Below are positions 16,554-27,720 of a stretch of DNA of 64,000 nucleotides, piece by piece (position 1 is the stretch's first letter; each line of letters starts with the position of its first letter). Below the pieces are notes generated by a model, which saw only the letters and a list, made by a program, of their open reading frames with translations, was not told the DNA's origin and ran no database searches. The DNA is from Site-B1 sp963722665 (lineage in GTDB: Bacteria > Bacteroidota > Bacteroidia > Flavobacteriales > Flavobacteriaceae). The stretch is taken from contig CAVRNW010000032.1 in NCBI GenBank assembly GCA_963722665.1, forward strand, positions 14,823-78,822, read 5' to 3'. A program made the translations under genes and the position numbers.

Positions 16554-17528
16554 ATGAAAAAAAATATTGCAATTATAATGGGAGGTTTTTCAAGTGAATA
16601 CGAGATATCCTTGAAAAGTGGAAATGTAGTTTACGAGACTTTGGATAAAACAAAATACAACGCTTATAGAGTTCATATTTTTAAAGACCGATGGGTTTAT
16701 GTAGATGATAGTGATCTGGAATACCTGATTGATAAAAATGATTTTTCCGTCACTTTAGAAAAAACAAAAATTACATTTGATTGTGTTTTTAATGCCATTC
16801 ACGGTTCTCCGGGTGAGGATGGTTTTATGCAAGGTTATTTAGAATTATTAAAGATCCCTCAAACCAGTTGCAGCATGTATCAGGCGGGACTTACCTTTAA
16901 TAAAAGGGACTGTTTAAGTGTCTTAAAACCCTACGGAATCAAAACTGCAGTAAGTTACTATCTCAATATGGGTGATTCTGTTAATGAAGAAGAAATAGTT
17001 GCAAAAGTCGGTTTACCATGCTTTGTTAAAGCCAACAAGGCAGGAAGCAGTTTTGGTATTACGAAAGTCTATAAAAAAGAAGAATTAAAAAATGCTATTG
17101 ACGTTGCATTTAAAGAGGACGATGAAATTATTATTGAAGAATTTTTAGATGGGACGGAAGTGTCCGTTGGAGTCATAACATATAAAGGAAAAACAAAAGT
17201 TTTACCTATTACAGAAATTGTTAGTGACAATGATTTTTTTGATTACAAAGCCAAATATTTAGGTGAATCACAGGAAATCACTCCTGCCAGAATTTCAAAA
17301 GAGCAGAAAGAGAAAGTGACCAATATTGCAAAAAAGGTCTACGACACATTAAAATTAACTGGATTTTCAAGAAGTGAATATATATTTAAAGATGGCGAAC
17401 CACATTTACTGGAAGTGAATACAGTACCTGGATTAACTAAAGAAAGTATTTTGCCTCAGCAAGCCGCCCAAGCAGGAATAACTCTAGTTGAGCTTTTTGA
17501 TAATGCGATTGAAGAAGCTTTAAAATAA
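16554..17528 (+). CDS. ddl: D-alanine--D-alanine ligase
   Basis: ATP-grasp enzyme making D-Ala-D-Ala for peptidoglycan. 324 residues, intact. IIMGGFSSEYEISLKSG at the N-terminus, HGSPGEDGFMQGYLE, the Lys loop CFVKANKAGSSFGITKV, EEFLDGTEVSVGV and the C-terminal metal-binding LLEVNTVPGLTKESILPQ are all present. coaD follows after 17 bases on the same strand. Confidence 0.97.
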   Translation: MKKNIAIIMGGFSSEYEISLKSGNVVYETLDKTKYNAYRVHIFKDRWVYVDDSDLEYLIDKNDFSVTLEKTKITFDCVFNAIHGSPGEDGFMQGYLELLKIPQTSCSMYQAGLTFNKRDCLSVLKPYGIKTAVSYYLNMGDSVNEEEIVAKVGLPCFVKANKAGSSFGITKVYKKEELKNAIDVAFKEDDEIIIEEFLDGTEVSVGVITYKGKTKVLPITEIVSDNDFFDYKAKYLGESQEITPARISKEQKEKVTNIAKKVYDTLKLTGFSRSEYIFKDGEPHLLEVNTVPGLTKESILPQQAAQAGITLVELFDNAIEEALK

Positions 17529-17545
17529 AAAATGTAAATTTAATT

Positions 17546-18001
17546 ATGAAACGAGCACTTTTTCCCGGTTCTTTTGACCCAATAACTTTAGGGCATTATG
17601 ATATTATTAAACGTGGTGTCAAACTTTTTGATGAAGTTATTGTCGCTATTGGAATAAATTCAGATAAAAAATACATGTTCTCTCTTGAAGAACGCACAAA
17701 ATTCATTGAAGAAGCCTTTAAAGATGAACCTAAAGTAAAAGTGCTTACTTATGAAGGACTAACCGTTGACTTCTGTAAAGAATTAAGAGTTAAGTATATT
17801 TTGCGAGGATTACGAAATCCAGCCGATTTTGAGTTTGAAAAAGCCATTGCCCATACCAACAGAAAACTTTCGACTATTGAAACTGTTTTCTTATTAACAG
17901 CTGCCAGAACTTCCTTTATAAGCTCAAGCATAGTCAGAGAAGTAATTAGATATAATGGTAATTACAGCATTTTGGTTCCAGATAGTGTAAAAGTAAAATA
18001 A
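17546..18001 (+). CDS. coaD: phosphopantetheine adenylyltransferase
   Basis: Penultimate step of coenzyme A synthesis: transfers AMP from ATP to 4'-phosphopantetheine. 151 residues. The nucleotidyltransferase motif FPGSFDPITLGHYDII (with TxGH), the RGLRNPADFEFE substrate loop and the ISSSIVRE ATP motif are visible. Converges with the SulP gene whose stop is 2 bases away. Confidence 0.97.
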   Translation: MKRALFPGSFDPITLGHYDIIKRGVKLFDEVIVAIGINSDKKYMFSLEERTKFIEEAFKDEPKVKVLTYEGLTVDFCKELRVKYILRGLRNPADFEFEKAIAHTNRKLSTIETVFLLTAARTSFISSSIVREVIRYNGNYSILVPDSVKVK

Positions 18002-18002
18002 T

Positions 18003-19670
18003 CTATAGTTTATATTCTGAGAGTCCTTTTGTGAAAGCTTCCGGATTTTCAGCTAAATGATAACGAGGATCATCAATATCTTCTACAATTATATCCTTAA
18101 AAACTGGACTGGATTTATATAACAAGACCTTACAATCTTCACTTAAATGTTTAAGCTTGATCTGTTTGTTTTCTGCTTGATATTTATTAACTAAGCTAAA
18201 AATGGCTTCAATTGCTGAATGATCGCTGACACGAGATTCTACAAAGTCAATTTCAACTTTGTCCGGATCATTTTTAACATCAAACTTACTATTAAATTCT
18301 TGAATACTTCCGAAGAATAATGGCCCCCAAATTTCGTATATTTTTGTCCCATCATCTCTCATGCGTTTCCTTGCACGAATTCTTTTAGCATTTTCCCAAG
18401 AAAATACCAGGGCACTCATAATAACACCTGCAATGACGGCAATGGCCAGATCATAGATCACTGTTAACGCCGATACAGTAACTAACACAATTACATCACT
18501 TAATGGGATTTTATTCAATATTCTAAAGCTACTCCAGGCAAATGTTCCTATAACGACCATAAACATAACACCAACTAAAGCTGCAATAGGAACCTGTTCT
18601 ATCAATCCAGATGCAAATAAAATAAATGCCAGTAAGGCTAAAGCAGCCACGATTCCGGATAAACGTCCACGACCTCCTCCTTTTATATTGATCAACGATT
18701 GCCCTATCATAGCACAACCTCCCATTCCACCAAAGAAACCGGTAACGATATTCGCACCACCCTGTGCTAAACATTCTCTGTTAGTATTCCCTCGGGTTTC
18801 AGTCAAGTCATCAATTAGATTAAGAGTCATTAAAGATTCAATTAATCCAATAGCAGCAAGAATTAAGGCATAAGGAAATATGAACTTAATAGATTCCCAG
18901 GTAAATGGCACTTTATTAAAAATATCTAATTGAAAAGTTGGCAAACCGCCTTTTAAACCTTCTCCTCCACCTTCGCGAATAAAACTGCCAACAGTAGCCA
19001 CATCTAAATTACCAAAGATCACAATTGCTGAAACAACTAGTATTGCTATTAATGCTTCCGGAAGTTTTTTGGTTAGTTTTGGCAAACCCAACATCATTGC
19101 CATAGTTAATACAACTAAACCAAACGTAATCCAAAACTCAACCTTTGTTGATAAACTACTAAACAACTCTCTAAACCACGTCCCCATATTATTCCAAAAA
19201 GAAACACCTTCTGGAACTAAATCCGGAAACATATTTAATTGAGACAGAAATATCACAATAGCCAAGCCATTTACAAATCCCATCATAACCGGATGCGGAA
19301 TCAACCTAACAAACTTTCCAAGTTTAAGAACACCTGCCAACATTTGTATGATTCCCATTAGGATTACAGTGGCAAACAAATAGTACAACCCAAGATTTTC
19401 CCCAGTTTCTCCCATTGCATTTCCTTCGGCCACTAAACTCACCATGACAACCGCCAATGCTCCGGTTGCACCACTTATCATTCCTGGTCGTCCACCAAAT
19501 ATAGAGGTGATCAAACCAATCATAAAAGCTGCATATAGACCAACCAATGGATCCACTCCTGCAACAAAAGCAAAAGCTACTGCTTCCGGCACCAAAGCCA
19601 GTGCCACTGTTAGTCCGCTTAAAATATCATTCTTGGCATTAGCTGCTCTTTTTATAATAAACTCTGTCAT
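18003..19670 (-). CDS. SulP family anion transporter with STAS domain
   Basis: 555 residues. About 10-14 hydrophobic segments in the first 400 residues, including the family pattern ALALVPEAVAFAFVAGVDPLVGLYA and GGMGGCAMIGQSLINIKGGG. A cytoplasmic STAS domain occupies about 440-535. SulP proteins carry sulfate, bicarbonate or other anions, often with Na+; the substrate cannot be read from the sequence. Single gene, convergent to coaD. Confidence 0.92.
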   Translation of the reverse strand: MTEFIIKRAANAKNDILSGLTVALALVPEAVAFAFVAGVDPLVGLYAAFMIGLITSIFGGRPGMISGATGALAVVMVSLVAEGNAMGETGENLGLYYLFATVILMGIIQMLAGVLKLGKFVRLIPHPVMMGFVNGLAIVIFLSQLNMFPDLVPEGVSFWNNMGTWFRELFSSLSTKVEFWITFGLVVLTMAMMLGLPKLTKKLPEALIAILVVSAIVIFGNLDVATVGSFIREGGGEGLKGGLPTFQLDIFNKVPFTWESIKFIFPYALILAAIGLIESLMTLNLIDDLTETRGNTNRECLAQGGANIVTGFFGGMGGCAMIGQSLINIKGGGRGRLSGIVAALALLAFILFASGLIEQVPIAALVGVMFMVVIGTFAWSSFRILNKIPLSDVIVLVTVSALTVIYDLAIAVIAGVIMSALVFSWENAKRIRARKRMRDDGTKIYEIWGPLFFGSIQEFNSKFDVKNDPDKVEIDFVESRVSDHSAIEAIFSLVNKYQAENKQIKLKHLSEDCKVLLYKSSPVFKDIIVEDIDDPRYHLAENPEAFTKGLSEYKL

Positions 19671-19744
19671 AAAATTGATTTAAAACAAGCGGCAAAAATA
19701 CAGTTAATAATAGTACTCGCAAGCACATATTGTTATAATTTCAT

Positions 19745-19752
19745 TAAGTTTG
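19745..19752 (+). promoter_or_regulatory. candidate -7 box for M14 peptidase gene
   Basis: TAAGTTTG fits TANNTTTG and lies 28 bases before the preferred ATG at 19780. No convincing -33 element at standard spacing. Confidence 0.4.
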
Positions 19753-19779
19753 AAGGATAATGCATTTTTTATTTTAAAT

Positions 19780-21518
19780 ATGAAAAGATTCATTCTCCTT
19801 TTTGTAATTCTTATTTTTTCCTGTAATTCTGATAAGAATCAATCACCAATAAATTTTATTACTGTTTTTGAAACGTCTAAGGGAACAGAAACAGCGTCTT
19901 ACCATCAAACCATTCAGTATTATAAAGATCTAGCTGATTTTTATACGGAAATATCCATTCAGGAAATTGGTGAAACCGATTCCGGTAAACCATTACATAT
20001 TGTCACTTTAAATCCGGAAAGCGAATTCGATTTTGATGACATCAGAAAAAACAAAAGGATCATATTGATCAACAATGGAATTCATCCTGGAGAGTCAGAT
20101 GGTATTGATGCAACAATGATGCTTTTCAGAGATATTGTACAAGGAAAGATTGAATCTCCAAAAAACACAGTTTTAGTTACTATTCCAATCTACAATGTTG
20201 GAGGTAGTTTAAATCGGAATTCAACCACCAGAACCAATCAAAATGGACCAAAAGAATATGGATTTAGAGGCAATGCAAGAAACTATGACCTTAACAGAGA
20301 TTTTATAAAATGTGATACTAAAAATGCCAGACCTTTGCCAAGATCTTTCATTTGGTGCAGCCGGATGTATTTATTGATAATCATGTTAGTAATGGAGCCG
20401 ATTATCAATATACAATTACACATTTATTTACCCAACATAACAAATTAGGTGGGAAACTAGGCGAATTTGTACATAAAACGATGCAACCAAACATAGAAGA
20501 GAAGATGAGTGCAAAAGGCTTGGACATTACACCTTATGTCAATGTTTTTAACGACGTCCCGGAAAAAGGATTCAGCCAATATTTAGATTCTCCAAGGTAT
20601 TCCACCGGTTACACAACTTTGTTCAACACATTAGGAATGATGGTCGAAACTCATATGCTAAAACCTTACAAACAGAGAGTTGAAGCTACTTACGAGATCA
20701 TGAAAAGCTTGATGGAATTTACAGAAGAACATCATGAAACCATTGCAGAAATAAGAAAAGATTCCTGGAAATATTACAAACAGCAAGAAAGTTATCCCTT
20801 GAACTGGGAAGTAGATACAACTAAATATACCATCCTCAATTTTAAAGGCTATGAAGGTGTATTTACAAAAAGCGACCTTACTGGAGCAATGCGTTTAAAA
20901 TATGACCGAACAAAACCATTCACAAAAGAAGTTGTTTATCAAAATTATTTTAAACCGTCGACAAATGTCTCTATTCCCGAAGCATATGTTATTCCTCAAG
21001 GTTGGTGGAATGTAATTGAATTACTTAAGATCAATAATATAGAAATGACCAATTTGGACAAAGACTCCACAATGACTGCAGAATCATATAAAATTGCCGA
21101 TTACAAGACCAGAACAGGAGCTTATGAAGGTCATTATCCTCACTATAACACAACAGTTTCCACAGAGATCAATTCGATAAATTTTGTTAAAGGTGATTTT
21201 ATTATTTACACGGATCAACCCGGAATTAGATATTTAATGGAAACATTGGAACCTAAGGCACCGGACTCCTTCTTTAACTGGAATTTCTTTGATACCATAT
21301 TGCAACGGAAAGAGTATTTTTCGCCATATGTCTGGGAAGATAAGGCTAAACTAATGCTTGTACAAAATCCGAAATTACAAATCGAATTCAACCTCAAAAA
21401 AACATATGATCAAGACTTTGCCGACAATTGGTACGCTCAATTAAATTGGTTACATCAAAAAAGTGAGCATTACGAAAAATCCTATTTACAATATCCCGTT
21501 TACAGAATACTTAAATAA
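19780..21518 (+). CDS. M14 family zinc carboxypeptidase-like lipoprotein, -1 frameshift
   Basis: About 580 residues. ATG at 19780 gives a lipoprotein signal (LIFSCNS lipobox) and is preferred to 19750. Zinc ligands His and Glu are in NNGIHPGESDG, the third His in FIDNHVSNGAD, and the likely catalytic Glu in MMVETHMLK. After NAR the frame slips at about 20330: the expected TFAKIFHLVQPDVFIDNH is read in another frame, so one base appears to be missing. The misread frame runs to 20448. Probably a periplasmic peptidase; the substrate is unknown. Confidence 0.87.
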
Positions 21519-21526
21519 CAAAAAAA

Positions 21527-21552
21527 AGACTGCCAATGCTGGCAGCCTTTTC
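21527..21552. terminator. bidirectional intrinsic terminator
   Basis: CTGCCA (21530-21535), loop ATGC, TGGCAG (21540-21545), with an A run before and T run after. It serves the M14 gene and the convergent repeat-protein gene. Confidence 0.85.
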
Positions 21553-21574
21553 AACTAACTAACAATCTAACAAT

Positions 21575-24500
21575 CTACTTACTAACCTGAATCTTTTTAA
21601 CAAAGTTTCTATAGTCAGATGTAAAACTTATCAAATATGTTCCACTTGACAACCTACCTGTTTCTATTGTATTACCAAGTCTAGTAATCTCATTTACTGA
21701 ACCAGATTGAATTAATCTTCCGCCCAGATCAGAGATAGTATAGGACATAGTTTCATCATCAAATAATTTTATATCTATATTCAAAATATCATTGACAGGA
21801 TTTGGATATAATCTAGGTTCGTTATCTTTTAAAATAGACCTTTCAAATGCTTTATAGTTTTCAAACTGACTGATATAGCCTTCTACTTCAGCTGATGGAT
21901 CTCCTCCTCTAGCATTATATGATGAATAATTAAACCAATTGCAAATCCAAGACGGTAACACTAAAAAAACAGCTCCTTGAACATCTAGAGAAGCACAAAT
22001 ATCCCCACCTCCTTGCTGTAGTAAACCATTCACATCAAATCCAGTAGTTTGTCCTATTTGAACAATTCCAAGATCCAAAGTTTCAGGATTATAAACTAAA
22101 GAGTGAATTCTATAAAATCCTACATGATCAACATCAAATTCTGGTGATGCTGATACTTCCAATATTTTAAGATTAAACGCATTTGTTAATACAAACAATT
22201 GCTGATATCCATCTGGAATTACGGGAGCGTAATTTTCATATGCACTTATTATGGATGATCCGCCACTTAAACAACTAATTAAATTATTTGATCTCAAAGT
22301 TCCCGCATATGCCTCACAGGCTTCGTCTTCTACCATTATTGGTGCTCCTGCTACATCCAAGGATGCACAGATCGATCCGCCACCTTCTGTGATCAATCCA
22401 AATACATCAACTCCTGTGGTTTCTCCAATCTCTACAATTCCTAAATCCAAAGTATTCGGATTGTAAACCAAGGTATGGATCGTATAATTACCAGCTTCTG
22501 TTACTGGAAAACTTGGCTCTGCTCCTGCATTGACGATAACAAGATCACTGCCTTGTGTCAATACATAGATTGAACTGTATCCATCCGGAATGTGAATATC
22601 TCCATTCGGTGTCGCTGAGATCGTTGCTGATCCATCTATTAAACTTACCGGTGTTGCATCGGCTGTTAAGGTCCCTGCATCAGGATTCTCTACTGTTATT
22701 GGTGCGCCTGCTACATCTAGGGATGCGCAGATACTTCCGCCTCCATCTATCAATAATCCATAAACGTCAACTCCTGTGGTTACTCCTAACTCTACAATAC
22801 CAAGATCTAATGTATCCGGATTGTAAACCAAAGTATGAATCGTATAATTTCCTTCTTCTGTCACTGGAAAACTTGGCTCTGCTCCTGCATTAACGATAAC
22901 TAAATCGCTTCCTTGTGTCAATACATATACTGTGCTGTATCCATCTGGTACATTGCTGTTACCATCCGGTGTCGCTGAGATCATTGTTGATCCCTCTTCA
23001 TAACACACCGTAGACATATCTGCTGTTATTGTGCCTGCATCGGCTTCACATGCTTCTACCATTATTGGTGCGCCTGCTACATCCAAGGATGCACAGATCG
23101 ATCCGCCACCTTCTGTGATCAATCCAAATACATCAACTCCTGTGGTTTGTCCTATCTCTACAATACCTAGATCCAAAGTATCCGGATTGTAAACCAAAGT
23201 ATGGATCGTATAATTACCAGCTTCTGTTACTGGAAAACTTGGCTCTGCTCCTGCATTAACGATAACAAGATCACTGCCTTGTGTCAATACATAGATTGAA
23301 CTGTATCCATCCGGAATGTGAATATCTCCATTCGGTGTCGCTGAGATCGTCGCTGATCCATCTATCAAACTTACCGGTGTTGCATCTGCTGTTAAGGTCC
23401 CTGCATCAGGATTCTCTACTGTTATTGGTGCGCCTGCTACATCTAGTGATGCGCAGATGCTTCCGCCTCCATCTATCAGTAATCCATAAACGTCAACTCC
23501 TGTGGTTTGTCCTAGCTCTACAATACCAAGATCTAAAGTATCCGGATTGTAAACCAAAGTATGAATAGTATAATTTCCTTCTTCTGTCACTGGAAAACTT
23601 GGCTCTGCTCCTGCATTAACGATAACTAAATCGCTTCCTTGTGTCAATACATATACTGTGCTGTATCCATCTGGTACATTGCTGTTCTCATCCGGTGTCG
23701 CTGAGATCATTGTTGATCCCTCTTCATAACACACCGTAGACATATCTGCTGTTATTGTGCCTGCATCGGCTTCACATGCTTCTACCATTATTGGTGCGCC
23801 TGCTACATCCAAGGATGCACAGATCGATCCGCCGCCTTCTGTGATCAATCCAAATACATCAACTCCTGTGGTTTGTCCAATCTCTACAATTCCTAAATCT
23901 AAAGTATTCGGATTGTAAACTAAAGTATGGATGGTATAACTACCAGCTTCTGTTACCGGAAAACTTGGCTCTGCTCCTGCATTAACGATAACAAGATCAC
24001 TGCCTTGTGTCAATACATAGATTGAACTGTATCCATCCGGAATGTGAATATCTCCATTCGGTGTCGCTGAGATCGTTGCTGATCCTTCTATTAAACTTAC
24101 CGGTGTTGCATCTGCTGTTAAGGTCCCTGAATCAGGATTCTCTACTGTTATTGGTGCGCCTGCTACATCTAGTGATGCGCAGATGCTTCCGCCTCCATCT
24201 ATCAGTAATCCATAAACGTCAACCCCTGTGGTTTGTCCTAGCTCTACAATACCAAGATCTAAAGTATCCGGATTGTAAACCAAAGTATGAATAGTATAAT
24301 TTCCTTCTTCTGTCACTGGAAAACTTGGCTCTGCTCCTGCATTAACGATAACTAAATCGCTTCCTTGTGTCAATACATATACTGTGCTGTATCCATCTGG
24401 TACATTGCTGTTCTCATCCGGTGTCGCTGAGATCATTGTTGATCCCTCTTCATAACACACCGTAGACATATCTGCTGTTATTGTGCCTGCATCGGCTTCA

Positions 24501-25842
24501 CATGCTTCTACCATTATTGGTGCGCCTGTTACATCCAAGGATGCACAGATCGATCCGCCGCCTTCTGTGATCAATCCAAATACATCAACTCCTGTGGTTT
24601 GTCCAATCTCTACAATTCCTAAATCTAAAGTATTCGGATTGTAAACTAAAGTATGGATGGTATAACTACCAGCTTCTGTTACCGGAAAACTTGGCTCTGC
24701 TCCTGCATTAACGATAACAAGATCACTGCCTTGTGTCAATACATAGATTGAACTGTATCCATCCGGAATGTGAATATCTCCATTCGGTGTCGCTGAGATC
24801 GTTGCTGATCCTTCTATTAAACTTACCGGTGTTGCATCGGCTGTTAAGGTGCCACTAAAAGCTGAACATTGATTTGTTAAATTAATTGTAAAAGTTTCCT
24901 GATCACAAGCCGAACCCAAAGCAAACTTATATTTATACAATTTTACTTTAACACTATAATTCCCTTCTCCCAAATTCCATGCATTATTACCTGCGGGAAA
25001 GGTGTAAGGTTCAAAATTTTCAACAATGGAATATTGCTGATTAGTGTCTAAGTTTTTAACAACATAACGGACACTTCGGACATTGCCACTATAAGCTACA
25101 TTAATGTAGTTCCAAAGTTTACAACTCCTAAATCCAAAAAGTTTGAACTGTCTGAATTTCCATCATATACCAATGTGTGGATCGTATATAAGCCTGCTGT
25201 TTCTACTGTGAAACTCGGTGAGTCTGCATTGACCTGCTCGATCACTAAATCATCTCCCGATGTCAATACATAGATTGTACTATATCCTGTTGGTACATTG
25301 ATATCTCCATTTGGCGTCGCTGATATCATTACTCCCGGAGACTCTAATGATACACTAGTCTGATCCGCTGTCAATGTGCCTGCATCTGCTGTACATTCGT
25401 TTGTTAGTGTTATGGTTAGGTTTTGAATATCACAAGCAGAACCCAATCCGTAATTGTATTTATATATTCTTACTTTGATACGAAACGTACCTTCACCTAA
25501 ATTCCAGGCACTATTTCCTGCCGGAAAAGTATAGGGTTCATAATTTTCAACAATAGAATATTGTTGATTCGTTTCCAGATTCTTAACTGTGTATCGAACG
25601 CTTTGAATGTTTCCGGAAACATTTGTGTTAAGGTAAAAATCATTTGGAAGGTCCCCTAAGTTATAATTTTCTCCGTCACTAATAATCTGGGATGAATCAC
25701 CATTAGTAAATTCAATATTTTCAATCTCACCACAATTATTTTCAGCCGCAACAGCCTGATTATGGTTAAATGAAATAAAGGTTAATAATAAAAAGATTTG
25801 GAAGGGGCTTTTCAAATAATGGAGTAATTTTTCTTTCATCAC
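21575..25842 (-). CDS. large T9SS-exported tandem-repeat protein, broken near 25090
   Basis: Read on the minus strand. Signal peptide (MKEKLLHYLKS..NQAVAAE), an N-terminal domain of about 100 residues (SVRYTVKNLETNQQYSIVEN, FPAGNSAWNLGEG), one repeat (AGTLTADQT..), then the frame stops at 25096. A second copy of the N-terminal domain continues in another frame (SVRYVVKNLDTNQQYSIVEN), then eight repeats of about 105-120 residues (GTLTADATPVSLIEGSATIS; IYVLTQGSDLVIVNAG; GGGSICASLDVAGAP) and a type IX sorting domain (LYPNPVNDILNIDI). Most simply one gene with an internal duplication and an indel, or two paralogues fused by recombination, or a mis-assembly. Probable surface protein; function unknown. 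Confidence 0.75.
22320..24855 (-). repeat. 726-bp higher-order tandem repeat
   Basis: Two alternating repeat types (A with GDIHIPDGYSS, B with SNVPDGYSTV) form a 726-bp pair. Three consecutive pairs plus one more A unit are near-identical in DNA: equivalent points are at 22555, 23281 and 24007. The high identity implies recent expansion or gene conversion and makes the region prone to assembly collapse. Confidence 0.9.
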
Positions 25843-25980
25843 TTTTTAATTTATGTTTAATTAATATTGATTAAACTTAAACAAAAAGTTGTTATATTAC
25901 AGGTTAAAGCCTATTATTAACTAAAATTTAACATTAAATGGGATTATAATGGATGTTTCTTGAGCTAGTCTTTAAAAAAA

Positions 25981-26562
25981 TCAAACCAGTAATTTTATAT
26001 TCGCATAAGAATTATTCATGGCAACATCTATTTGTTTAGTTGAGAGCCATTCTGCCTTAGTAATACCTTCCTTTGCCTGAGGAATGAGTTCTCCTTTAAA
26101 ACTGGTCTTCATTTCAAACCAATAGGTCACTTTTATCTTATGTTGACCGTTACGTTTGAAAATATGGTAAGTCATTTCCAGTGGTTTTGTTATAGATAAA
26201 CCAGTAACACCTGTTTCTTCCTCAACTTCTCTCAAGGCTGTTTGATCAATAGTTTCCCTTTTCTCAGCTCCTCCTTTTGGTAGATCCCATTTATCATTTC
26301 TATAAATAAATAATACCTCACCATTTTCATTATATACCTTTCCTCCTCCTGCAACAACATTAGGGAGTAACTTTAAAAAGTTCTTTATTAATTTGTTCTC
26401 GTCCTTATCTATCAATCTGGCCGATTCTAAATTAGTACCTTTTAAATCCTTTATAACCTTGCCAATATGAACTGTTCTTAATAGGTAATTTTTAAAGTTA
26501 GTTTCCTTTTCAACTTTACTGGTTAAAATGATTGGCTTGTTATTAACAAAAACTTTATACAT
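25981..26562 (-). CDS. Nudix hydrolase
   Basis: 193 residues. The Nudix box is complete: GGAEKRETIDQTALREVEEE then TGV, with the REVEEE metal-binding helix. The first 65 residues (MYKVFVNNKPIIL..) form an N-terminal extension conserved in flavobacterial members. It hydrolyses some nucleoside-diphosphate-linked compound; substrate unknown. Divergent from pyrE with a 93-base gap. Confidence 0.92.
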   Translation of the reverse strand: MYKVFVNNKPIILTSKVEKETNFKNYLLRTVHIGKVIKDLKGTNLESARLIDKDENKLIKNFLKLLPNVVAGGGKVYNENGEVLFIYRNDKWDLPKGGAEKRETIDQTALREVEEETGVTGLSITKPLEMTYHIFKRNGQHKIKVTYWFEMKTSFKGELIPQAKEGITKAEWLSTKQIDVAMNNSYANIKLLV

Positions 26563-26655
26563 TATCTAAATTTTCCTGGGCTAAAATATTAATTTTTGTT
26601 TATAATATGCGTACTTTAAAAACTTATTAAATTTAAATTTATGTAATTTAGTCGG

Positions 26656-27300
26656 ATGATCTTAAATAAAGAAACAGCCAAGAAAACTGCAGAATTATTA
26701 TTGCAGATAAATGCTATAAAATTACAGCCAAAGGAGCCGTTTACATGGGTCTCTGGATGGAAATCACCTATTTATTGTGATAACAGAATTGTTTTATCCT
26801 ATCCCATAATAAGAAATTATATTCGTGAACAAATAGGCAAATTCATTGAAAAGGAATACGGTAAACCCGATATTATAGCGGGTGTGGCAACAGGAGCAAT
26901 AGGTATTGGCATTTTAGTAGCTGAATATTTGGGTTTGCCTTTTATTTATGTCCGTCCGGAAGCGAAACAACATGGTCGCCAAAACCAGATTGAAGGTTTT
27001 TTTGAAAAAGGTCAAAATGTAGTTGTGGTTGAAGATTTAATCAGTACGGGAAAAAGCAGCTTGAATGCAGTAAATGCATTGAAAGAGCAAAATTTAAATG
27101 TTAAAGGCATGGTTGCTATTTTTACATATGGTTTCAAAACATCAGAAGAAAATTTTAAAAAAAATGAGGTTACTTTACATACCTTAAGTAATTTCTCAAT
27201 TTTGTTAGAGCAAGCTCTGGAAACCAATTATATTTCTAAAAATGAATTACTGGTGCTCTCAAATTGGAATGAAAATCCATCAAAATGGCACGTTAATTGA
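26656..27300 (+). CDS. pyrE: orotate phosphoribosyltransferase
   Basis: Pyrimidine synthesis: joins orotate to PRPP. 214 residues. FTWVSGWKSPIYCDNR near the N-terminus, the catalytic flexible loop RPEAKQHGRQNQIEG and the PRPP motif VVVVEDLISTGKS are visible. The SRPBCC gene follows after 24 bases, same strand. Confidence 0.97.
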   Translation: MILNKETAKKTAELLLQINAIKLQPKEPFTWVSGWKSPIYCDNRIVLSYPIIRNYIREQIGKFIEKEYGKPDIIAGVATGAIGIGILVAEYLGLPFIYVRPEAKQHGRQNQIEGFFEKGQNVVVVEDLISTGKSSLNAVNALKEQNLNVKGMVAIFTYGFKTSEENFKKNEVTLHTLSNFSILLEQALETNYISKNELLVLSNWNENPSKWHVN

Positions 27301-27324
27301 AATCTAATTCTAAAAGATAAATAA

Positions 27325-27720
27325 ATGAACCTGGAATCTCCTAAAGTGACTGTTGAAAAGTCACAGCAAGAATTATTTGATTTTTTGAGCGATGTTAAAA
27401 ATTTTGAATCGCTTATGCCGGAAAACATAAGTAAATTTGAAGTTATAGATGACGAAAAATTTCTGTTTGCCCTAAAAGGCATGCCTGAAATTATTCTGAA
27501 AAAGAAAGAAGTTGAAGCTCCAAATAAAATTGTTCTGGGTGCTGCCGGTGGAAAATTAGATTTTTCATTGATAGGAAATATTGTTGAATTAGAGGATAAC
27601 AAATGTGAGGTTCAATTATCGTTCAATGGCGATTTCAATCCAATGATGGCTATGATGATCAAAGGTCCTATTAGCAAATTTATAGAAACGCTAGCCGTAA
27701 ATATGCCAAAATCTGTTTAA
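27325..27720 (+). CDS. SRPBCC (START-like) family protein
   Basis: 131 residues with the pattern of the polyketide-cyclase/START-like fold: LESPKVTVEKSQQELFDFLSDV..N at the N-terminus, alternating beta strands and a C-terminal helix (MIKGPISKFIETLAVNM). Members bind hydrophobic ligands; no specific role assigned. Its position next to pyrE is common in Flavobacteria. Overlaps the convergent birA stop by 4 bases. Confidence 0.82.
   Translation: MNLESPKVTVEKSQQELFDFLSDVKNFESLMPENISKFEVIDDEKFLFALKGMPEIILKKKEVEAPNKIVLGAAGGKLDFSLIGNIVELEDNKCEVQLSFNGDFNPMMAMMIKGPISKFIETLAVNMPKSV

Noticed and set aside
22555..24294. Three similar plus-strand reading frames of 95-112 residues at 726-bp spacing
   Set aside because: They lie antisense to the 726-bp repeats of the large minus-strand gene, have no coherent start context and are created by the repeat itself.
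25843..25980. A gene or RNA upstream of the large repeat protein
   Set aside because: The 138-base gap is AT-rich with no clear hairpin, frame or promoter match.
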